Assembly (NCBI GenBank): GCA_963668495.1
Contig: OY764545.1
Coordinates: 806,001 to 870,000 of the forward strand
DNA length: 64,000 nt
DNA from: Oleispirillum sp963668495
Lineage (GTDB): Bacteria; Pseudomonadota; Alphaproteobacteria; Rhodospirillales; Rhodospirillaceae
Direction: 5' to 3'
Every line of letters starts with the position of its first letter. Position 1 is the stretch's first letter. Shown here in pieces: positions 57,624 to 64,000 of this stretch. The notes beneath the pieces are model-generated. The model searched no databases and was not told where the DNA came from. It saw only the letters and a program-made list of their open reading frames with translations. Made by a program: the position numbers and the translations under genes.

Positions 57624-58943
57624 TCAGTCCGGTTCGCACAAGGAAATGGAGCGGCGCAGACGGCCTTCCAAGGTTTTCTTGTATGCGTCCATGTCTTTGA
57701 TCGCTGCGGTGGCGACACCGCTGTCCATGGCGGCCTGTGCCACTGCCGTGGAAACAGTCGTCATCAAACGCGGGTCAAACGGAACTGGCAGGATGTAATC
57801 CGGGCCAAAGGCCAGTTTTTTACCGGCATAGGCCGCGGCAACTTCATCCGGCACTTCCGTGCGGGCAAGGTCAGCGATGGCTTTTGCTGCGGCCAGTTTC
57901 ATGTCCAGATTGATTTCGCTGGCACGAACGTCGAGGGCACCGCGGAAAATATACGGGAAACCCAAGAGGTTGTTGACCTGATTCGGATAATCGGAACGGC
58001 CCGTGGCAACGATGGCGTCCGGACGCACTTCGTGGGCGTCTTCCGGCGTAATTTCCGGGTCCGGGTTTGCCATGGCAAAGATGATCGGACGGTCGGCCAT
58101 TTTTTTGACCATGTCCTGAGTCAGAGCACCTTTTTTCGACAGGCCCAAGAAGATATCAGCGCCGGCAATGGCGTCTTCAAGGGTGCGCGCATCGGTTTCG
58201 GCGGCGTGTTTTACTTTCCACGGGTTAAGATCCGTGCGACCGGTATGGATGGCGCCTTTGCTGTCGCAAAGAATAACGTTTTCTTTCGGCAGACCCATGC
58301 CTTCGATCAATTCGACACAGGCAATGGCTGCTGCCCCTGCACCGCTGACGACCATTTTTGCGTCTTTAATGTCGCGGCCGGTCAGTTCAAGTGCGTTGAC
58401 AATCCCGGCCAATGCCGTCACGGCGGTACCGTGCTGATCGTCATGGAAGACCGGAATATTCATGATTTCTTTGAGTTTGTCTTCAATCATGAAGCATTCT
58501 GGTGCCTTGATGTCTTCAAGGTTGATGCCGCCAAAGGTCGGTTCCAGATAGCGAACGCAGTTGACAAAGGTATCAACATCTTTTGTGTCGACTTCAAGGT
58601 CAATGCAGTCCACATCGGCAAAGCGTTTGAACAAAACGGCTTTACCTTCCATGACCGGCTTGGACGCCAATGCACCGATATCGCCAAGCCCCAGAACGGC
58701 GGTGCCGTTGGAAATCACGGCAACCATGTTGCCTTTGGCGGTATAATCGTATGCGGTGAGAGGATCTTTTTCGATTTCTTCGCAAGGGAAGGCAACCCCC
58801 GGCGAATACGCAAGCGACAGGTCGCGTTGCGTGGACAGGGATTTCGTCGGCAAAATTTCCAATTTTCCCGGACGTCCCTTTGTGTGCAGCGCCAAGGCTG
58901 CTGTCTCAAGATCCGATTTTTTTGTTGTGCTTGTTGTATCCAT
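57624..58943 (-). CDS. NADP-type malic enzyme, short form without phosphotransacetylase domain
   Basis: Malic enzyme oxidatively decarboxylates malate to pyruvate. The 439-residue protein has the N-terminal catalytic domain (LSLAYSPGVAFPCEEIEKDP, DIGALASKPVMEGKAVLFKRF, FHDDQHGTAVTALAG) and the NAD(P)-binding domain with VVSGAGAAAIACVELI and FAMANPDPEITPEDA. Many alphaproteobacterial homologs (MaeB type, about 760 residues) carry a C-terminal phosphotransacetylase-like domain; here the frame stops cleanly before it and a terminator follows, so that domain is absent. It is divergent from mutS, a conserved neighbourhood. Confidence 0.94.
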   Translation of the reverse strand: MDTTSTTKKSDLETAALALHTKGRPGKLEILPTKSLSTQRDLSLAYSPGVAFPCEEIEKDPLTAYDYTAKGNMVAVISNGTAVLGLGDIGALASKPVMEGKAVLFKRFADVDCIDLEVDTKDVDTFVNCVRYLEPTFGGINLEDIKAPECFMIEDKLKEIMNIPVFHDDQHGTAVTALAGIVNALELTGRDIKDAKMVVSGAGAAAIACVELIEGMGLPKENVILCDSKGAIHTGRTDLNPWKVKHAAETDARTLEDAIAGADIFLGLSKKGALTQDMVKKMADRPIIFAMANPDPEITPEDAHEVRPDAIVATGRSDYPNQVNNLLGFPYIFRGALDVRASEINLDMKLAAAKAIADLARTEVPDEVAAAYAGKKLAFGPDYILPVPFDPRLMTTVSTAVAQAAMDSGVATAAIKDMDAYKKTLEGRLRRSISLCEPD

Positions 58944-59164
58944 GGTGACTGGTGCGTCTCCTACGCTTATATCGCTGTATTGTTATTGTTATCGCGTGTT
59001 CGTGTTAGTGTGGAGATCCCCCCCGAAGGGGTAGAGAAAACCGTATATAGCATATTATTCTGAAAAGTGTTGGGCTTTGACAGAAATTTTATTACCAATG
59101 GGAGGCATTCCCATGCAAAAGGCATAGTAAAACCAGCCAACACCTTCATCTGTCAGTAAAATTT

Positions 59165-61876
59165 ATGAAACAGAAAGTGATGAAAATGTCAGCGACCGCC
59201 TCTCCAAAAGCTGCAGATCATGCGAATACGGGCAAGGTTACCCCGATGATGGAGCAATATTTGCGTATTAAGGCGGAAAATCCGGGGTGTTTGTTGTTTT
59301 TCCGCATGGGTGATTTCTATGAAATGTTCTTTGATGATGCCGTAGAAGCCGCAGTAGCACTGGATATTTCCCTGACCAAGCGCGGTAAGCATCAGGGCGA
59401 GGATATTCCCATGTGTGGGGTGCCGCATCATGCTTACGAAAGCTATATGGCGCGGCTGATTCAAAAGGGCTTTAAGGTCGCCTTATGTGAGCAGACCGAA
59501 GACCCGGCAGAGGCCAAAAAGCGCGGGGCGAAATCTGTGGTTCGGCGGGCCGTGGTGCGTACCATTACCCCCGGCACGTTGACGGAGGATTCTCTGCTGG
59601 ATGCCCGGCGATCCAACTACTTGTTGGGTCTGGCACGGGTTCACGGTGAAATCGGTGCGGCTTGGCTGGACTTATCCACCGGGCGGTTTCGCACGCAAGC
59701 TTGCTCCATGGCGAATTTGCCGGCGGTGATTGAGCAAATCGCACCCGGAGAAATTGTGGTCGCCGACAGCCTGCTGGAACAACCGGCCGGATATGACATT
59801 TGGGCGCAGTATAGGCATTTGTTAACGCCAAAGCCGGATACCACATTTGACAGCGAGAACGGCTTGCTCCGGTTAAAGGAAACCTTCGGAGTATCGACTT
59901 TGGATGGGTTCGGGCGTTTCAATCGGGCGGAAATTGCCGCTGCCGGGGGCGTGCTGGACTATGTGGTTTTGACACAGGCCGGGCGCGTGCCGTTGATTCA
60001 GCCGCCGCGACAGGTGCGTTTTGGCTCGGTTATGGAAATTGATGCCGCCACGCGCCGCAGCCTTGAACTGGTGCAAACCCAGACCGGGGAACGCCGTGGC
60101 AGCTTGCTGGCGACTATTGACCGGACCGTAACCGGGGCCGGGGCACGTCTGCTGGCTGATCGCATGAACCAACCGAGCACAGACCCGGACCGTATTCATC
60201 GCCGCCTCGATGATGTCACACTCTTTGTTAATGATGGTGATGTGCGGGCAGAGTTACGTAAGGTCTTGCGGGATTGTCCCGATCTGGCGCGGGCACTGAC
60301 TCGGCTGTCGCTGGGGCGGGGTGGGCCTCGGGATGTGCAGGCCATTGGTACCACATTGGCGCAGGCCCCACAAATTAAAGACCTGTTATCCGCAGCGGCA
60401 GCGGGCGGACCGCTGACGGAAAACCTGATGCGCTGTTATGCATCCTTAGGCGAGCATGGGGCGCTGGTTGATCGTTTGCGACGGGCCTTGGCTGATGACC
60501 TGCCGCTGCTGGCCCGTGATGGCGGCATGATCCGGGAAGGTTACGCACCGGAACTGGATGACTTGCGCATGATGCGGGATAACAGCCGCAAATTAATTGC
60601 AGACCTACAGGCCAAATATGTGGCTTTAACCGGAATCAGCGCGCTGAAAGTTAAGTTTAACAACGTTCTTGGCTATTTTATTGAGGTTACGCAGAAAAAC
60701 AGTGATGCGCTGTTGAACGACAAAGAAACCTTTATTCATCGCCAAACCATGGCGAATGCCATGCGCTTTACCACCGTCGAATTGTCGGATTTGGAAGATA
60801 AGGTCCGGGGTGCGACGGATAAGGCGTTGGCCCTTGAAATTCAGCTGTTCAATGATCTGGTGAAGGATATTTTGGCGCAAGCCGAGGACATCGCCAACGT
60901 GGGACAGGCTCTGGCGGTGTTGGACGTGGCGGCGGCTCTGGCAGAATTGGCGGTGTCTTTGAACTATTCCCGACCAAAAATTGCCAAGGATACGCGGTTT
61001 GAAATTCGGGCGGGGCGTCATCCGGTGGTAGAGGCAGCCCTGAAGAAACAGGATCAGGGTACGTTTGTTGCCAATGACTGCGTAATGGGAGACGATGCCC
61101 GTCTGTGGCTGATTACTGGTCCCAACATGGCGGGTAAAAGTACGTTCCTGCGGCAAAATGCGTTGATTACGATTCTGGCGCATATTGGGTCGTATGTTCC
61201 GGCGGAAACTGCGGAAATCGGCATTGTGGATCGCTTGTTCAGTCGGGTCGGTGCGGCGGATGATCTGGCCAGTGGGCGGTCCACGTTCATGGTCGAAATG
61301 GTGGAAACCGCAGCCATCCTCAATCAGGCAACGGAACGGTCTTTGGTGGTTCTGGATGAAATCGGGCGCGGCACGGCAACCTATGACGGTATGGCGATTG
61401 CGTGGTCGGTGGTGGAACACTTGCACGACGTCAATGCGTGTCGCGGCTTGTTTGCAACCCACTACCATGAGCTGAAAGCCCTGACCGCTAAGCTATCCGG
61501 CCTTGCCCCATTCACCATGCGGATTAAGGAATGGAAAGGCGACTTGGTTTTTCTGCACGAGGTTGCACCGGGAACGGCGGATCGGTCCTATGGTATTCAT
61601 GTGGCGCAATTGGCCGGATTGCCGCGTGCGGTCATTCAGCGGGCGGAGTCGGTTCTGCAAACCATTGAAAGTGGTGAGAAATCTTCGGCGACGACGCAAT
61701 TGGCTGATGATTTACCTCTGTTTTCCGCTATGCCTCCGGCTCCGGCAAAGCCTGAACCGGTGGAACCGGATGCCGTGCGCTTGGCAGTGGAGGATATGAA
61801 CCCGGATGCCATGACACCGCGTCAAGCACTGGAGGCAATCTATACTCTACAGGGTTTGGCCCGCAAAACATCGTAA
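59165..61876 (+). CDS. mutS: DNA mismatch repair protein MutS
   Basis: MutS recognises mismatches and small loops and recruits MutL. The 903-residue protein shows the mismatch-binding Phe-x-Glu in FRMGDFYEMFFDDA (near residue 50), the connector and lever domains, the clamp, and the ATPase with Walker A GPNMAGKSTFLRQ, Walker B VVLDEIGRGTATYDG and the FATHYHEL signature. Starts at 59165, 59180 and 59186 are all possible; none has a strong ribosome-binding site. The 221 bp between malic enzyme and mutS hold only a CCCC/GGGG mini-hairpin near 59018 and AT-rich possible promoter sequence. Confidence 0.97.
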   Translation: MKQKVMKMSATASPKAADHANTGKVTPMMEQYLRIKAENPGCLLFFRMGDFYEMFFDDAVEAAVALDISLTKRGKHQGEDIPMCGVPHHAYESYMARLIQKGFKVALCEQTEDPAEAKKRGAKSVVRRAVVRTITPGTLTEDSLLDARRSNYLLGLARVHGEIGAAWLDLSTGRFRTQACSMANLPAVIEQIAPGEIVVADSLLEQPAGYDIWAQYRHLLTPKPDTTFDSENGLLRLKETFGVSTLDGFGRFNRAEIAAAGGVLDYVVLTQAGRVPLIQPPRQVRFGSVMEIDAATRRSLELVQTQTGERRGSLLATIDRTVTGAGARLLADRMNQPSTDPDRIHRRLDDVTLFVNDGDVRAELRKVLRDCPDLARALTRLSLGRGGPRDVQAIGTTLAQAPQIKDLLSAAAAGGPLTENLMRCYASLGEHGALVDRLRRALADDLPLLARDGGMIREGYAPELDDLRMMRDNSRKLIADLQAKYVALTGISALKVKFNNVLGYFIEVTQKNSDALLNDKETFIHRQTMANAMRFTTVELSDLEDKVRGATDKALALEIQLFNDLVKDILAQAEDIANVGQALAVLDVAAALAELAVSLNYSRPKIAKDTRFEIRAGRHPVVEAALKKQDQGTFVANDCVMGDDARLWLITGPNMAGKSTFLRQNALITILAHIGSYVPAETAEIGIVDRLFSRVGAADDLASGRSTFMVEMVETAAILNQATERSLVVLDEIGRGTATYDGMAIAWSVVEHLHDVNACRGLFATHYHELKALTAKLSGLAPFTMRIKEWKGDLVFLHEVAPGTADRSYGIHVAQLAGLPRAVIQRAESVLQTIESGEKSSATTQLADDLPLFSAMPPAPAKPEPVEPDAVRLAVEDMNPDAMTPRQALEAIYTLQGLARKTS

Positions 61877-61909
61877 TCCTCAATCTCTCTTTTCGGAGAA
61901 TTGCTATTT

Positions 61910-63277
61910 ATGACCGCTATGACCTGTTTCAAGGCTTATGACATTCGTGGAGAAGTGCCCGAGACCCTGAATGCAGAAATCGCATGGCGGATCGGGTATG
62001 CTTATGCGGAGATTCTTTCCCCCGGCACTGTCGTTATTGGACATGACGCACGCCTTGAAAGCCCGGAACTTGCGGATGCTGTGGCGCAAGGTTTGATGGC
62101 TGGCGGCGCACATGTCATTCATATTGGTTTGTGCGGGACTGAAGAGGTCTATTTCCAGACCGCAAACCGAGAAACCGAGGGCGTTGGCGGCGGCATTATG
62201 ATTACTGCCAGCCATAACCCCAAAGGGCACAACGGTATGAAATTGGTCCGTCAAGGCGCGCGCCCGATTTCCGGTGACAGTGGCCTGAATGATATACGTA
62301 CCGCAGCCGAAACGGTTCCCTATGTCCCGGATGCCCCTTTGCTTGGCTCTATACGACATGCCCCTGATAAATCTGCCTATATCGCCCATCTCCTCGGTTA
62401 TGTTGATGCGGATGCCTTGAAGCCTTTGCGCATTTTGGCTGATCCCGGTAATGGCGTTGCCGGGCCGATCGTTGCAGCTTTGGCAGATCACCTGCCGTTT
62501 GAGATCATCAGCATTCGCCATGAGCCTGATGGAACTTTCCCTGATGGTGTTCCCAATCCATTATTGCCGGAAATGCGGGAACGGACGGCACAGGCCGTGA
62601 TTGAACACTCTGCTGATTTTGGTATTGCCTGGGATGGGGATTGTGATCGCTGCTTCCTGTTTGATGCCAATGGACGGTTTATTGAAGGCTATTACCTTGT
62701 GGGCCTATTGGCAGAGGCCATGCTGCATCAGGCTCCCGGGGGCAAGATTGTCCATGATCCCCGCCTGACATGGAGCACCATTGCAGATGTGAAACGATGC
62801 GGCGGTGTTGCCATTCAATCCAAAACCGGGCATGCCTTTATCAAAGAACGCATGCGTGCCGAGGATGCGGTTTACGGTGGGGAGATGAGCGGACACCACT
62901 ATTTCCGGGATTTTGCCTATTGTGACAGCGGGATGATTCCATGGCTTTTGGTCGCAGGCATCATCTGTACCGAAGGTAAATCCTTGGCAGAGCTGGTTGA
63001 TGCGCGTATGGCGGCATTTCCTTGCAGTGGCGAAATCAATTTTAAAACTGATGCCTCTGCCGCGACCCAGCGTATCCTGAGCCATTATTTGCCGCTTAAC
63101 CCAAAGCGGGACGATACGGATGGGGTCAGCCTTGACTTTGGCAACTGGCGATTCAACCTGCGCCAGTCCAATACGGAACCCCTTTTGCGGCTGAACATTG
63201 AATCGCGAGGTGATCCCGACCAAGTTGAACGGAATCTTAAGGAGATTTCTGCTTTAATCGGTCAAACACCCGCATAA
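61910..63277 (+). CDS. phosphomannomutase/phosphoglucomutase
   Basis: The 455-residue alpha-D-phosphohexomutase interconverts sugar 6- and 1-phosphates. It has the four expected loops: phosphoserine ITASHNPKGHNGMK, metal-binding DGDCDR, sugar-specificity GEMSGHHYFRDF and the phosphate-binding RQSNTEPLLRLNIE. The GEMSGHHYF form and the GDP-fucose synthase gene downstream favour mannose-1-phosphate production for GDP-mannose, though these enzymes often accept glucose too. GGAG lies upstream of the ATG at 61910. It follows mutS by 33 bp and is likely the first gene of a polysaccharide-precursor cluster. Confidence 0.93.
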   Translation: MTAMTCFKAYDIRGEVPETLNAEIAWRIGYAYAEILSPGTVVIGHDARLESPELADAVAQGLMAGGAHVIHIGLCGTEEVYFQTANRETEGVGGGIMITASHNPKGHNGMKLVRQGARPISGDSGLNDIRTAAETVPYVPDAPLLGSIRHAPDKSAYIAHLLGYVDADALKPLRILADPGNGVAGPIVAALADHLPFEIISIRHEPDGTFPDGVPNPLLPEMRERTAQAVIEHSADFGIAWDGDCDRCFLFDANGRFIEGYYLVGLLAEAMLHQAPGGKIVHDPRLTWSTIADVKRCGGVAIQSKTGHAFIKERMRAEDAVYGGEMSGHHYFRDFAYCDSGMIPWLLVAGIICTEGKSLAELVDARMAAFPCSGEINFKTDASAATQRILSHYLPLNPKRDDTDGVSLDFGNWRFNLRQSNTEPLLRLNIESRGDPDQVERNLKEISALIGQTPA

Positions 63278-63292
63278 TAAGGCTGGATTTTC

Positions 63293-64000
63293 ATGGGCTT
63301 TGATCTGCAAAATGCAAAGGTATGGGTTGCCGGTCACGGCGGCATGGTCGGTTCCGCCATCGTGCGCAGATTGGCGGATGCAGGCTGTGAAATTTTGACG
63401 CCATCCCGTCAGGACTTGGATTTACTGCGACAAAGCGATGTTGAGCAATGGCTCGCCACAACGAAGCCCGATGCGATTTTTTTGGCTGCGGCGAAAGTGG
63501 GTGGCATCCACGCCAACAGTACCTATCCCGCTCATTTCATTTATGAAAATCTAACCATCGCCAGCAATATCATCCATGGCGCGCACAAGGCCGATGTGGA
63601 TCGACTGCTATTTCTTGGTTCATCGTGCATTTACCCGCGGCTTGCCCCGCAGCCAATTCCAGAGGATGCTTTGCTGACCGGGCCGCTGGAGCCGACTAAC
63701 GAATGGTACGCCATTGCCAAAATTGCCGGAATTAAGCTGTGTCAGTCATATGCCCGGCAATATGGGCGGGCTTATTTCTCCGCAATGCCGACCAATCTGT
63801 ATGGGCCGGGGGATAACTTCCATCCCATGAACAGCCACGTGCCCGCCGCGCTGCTGCAACGGTTTCATGCTGCGAAAGCCGAGCAAAGCCCCTCTGTCAC
63901 GGTTTGGGGGTCGGGTCGGCCTTTGCGCGAATTCATGCATGTGGATGACCTTGCCGATGCCTGCGCTTTTCTGATGCAAAATCATTCCGGGGCCGATGTG
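63293..64000 (+). CDS. fcl: GDP-L-fucose synthase (3' end outside window)
   Basis: This enzyme epimerises and reduces GDP-4-keto-6-deoxymannose to GDP-L-fucose. The frame is open for 236 codons to the window edge, about 75% of the usual 310-320 residues. It starts with the NADP-binding VWVAGHGGMVGSAIVRRL and shows the catalytic triad in FLGSSCIYP and EWYAIAKIAGIKLC (Tyr-x3-Lys), followed by TNLYGPGDNFHP, SHVPAALLQRFH and GRPLREFMHVDDLADAC. It begins 15 bases after the phosphomannomutase stop. GDP-mannose dehydratase would be expected beyond the window. Confidence 0.95.
   Translation, partial: MGFDLQNAKVWVAGHGGMVGSAIVRRLADAGCEILTPSRQDLDLLRQSDVEQWLATTKPDAIFLAAAKVGGIHANSTYPAHFIYENLTIASNIIHGAHKADVDRLLFLGSSCIYPRLAPQPIPEDALLTGPLEPTNEWYAIAKIAGIKLCQSYARQYGRAYFSAMPTNLYGPGDNFHPMNSHVPAALLQRFHAAKAEQSPSVTVWGSGRPLREFMHVDDLADACAFLMQNHSGADV

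Noticed and set aside
58032..59063. 343-codon plus-strand frame across the malic enzyme gene
   Set aside because: Antisense to a conserved enzyme and lacks any domain signature.

Overview
This is a dense, housekeeping-type stretch of an alphaproteobacterial chromosome of moderate G+C (estimated by eye at low-to-mid 50s %). Several features point to Alphaproteobacteria, probably Rhodospirillales-like: the mnmE-mnmG-rsmG-parA-parB block with parS sites, the ~1,600-residue NAD-glutamate dehydrogenase, dnaK-dnaJ-dapB, hslVU facing hisBHAFE, malic enzyme back to back with mutS, and the alphaproteobacterial membrane family TIGR02186 next to a TauE/SafE exporter. The lineage is inferred from gene content and synteny. 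I see no rRNA, tRNA, CRISPR, insertion sequence or prophage.

Layout. 1-5.2 kb: tRNA/rRNA modification plus chromosome partitioning, a chain of overlapping genes with an exact parS inside the mnmG/rsmG overlap and a one-mismatch parS just after parB. 5.4-15.4 kb: glnD-murJ, trpS, a DUF2333 protein, TauE/SafE exporter, TIGR02186 protein, an Nfu-type Fe-S protein and a Bax-like glucosaminidase. 15.6-25.4 kb: enoyl-CoA hydratase behind a palindromic operator candidate, a UMF1-type MFS gene, NAD-GDH, a solitary LivF-type ATPase and hslVU. 25.5-31.5 kb: XRE regulator, hisBHAFE-HIT, and a YifB-type ATPase. 31.7-40.7 kb: aminotransferase, ftsK, lolA, LppC-type lipoprotein, rsmI, yraN, BON lipoprotein, gshB. 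40.7-45.5 kb: an AT-rich GNAT gene, then dapB-dnaJ-dnaK on the minus strand. 45.8-53.5 kb: DUF1178-like and DUF1848 proteins, chorismate mutase, gshA, rsmE, ubiA, a P1 peptidase, purH and a YbjQ-family protein. 53.6-64 kb: an unrecognised membrane protein, a GNAT gene, phoU-phoR, malic enzyme, mutS, phosphomannomutase and a GDP-fucose synthase gene that runs off the end.

The genes cover central functions: chromosome segregation (ParABS, FtsK), nitrogen control and glutamate use (GlnD, NAD-GDH), histidine, purine, lysine, ubiquinone and glutathione synthesis, envelope work (MurJ, LolA, LppC-type protein), proteostasis (HslVU, DnaKJ), phosphate signalling (PhoR/PhoU) and, at the right edge, GDP-sugar supply for surface polysaccharide.

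I found no clear new multi-gene system. The least explained parts are non-coding: a run of four hairpins between lolA and the LppC-type gene, two with C6 apical loops (sRNA candidate); a 557-bp gap at 54.1-54.7 kb holding a minus-strand terminator that no adjacent minus-strand gene explains; and palindromes upstream of the enoyl-CoA hydratase and XRE genes.
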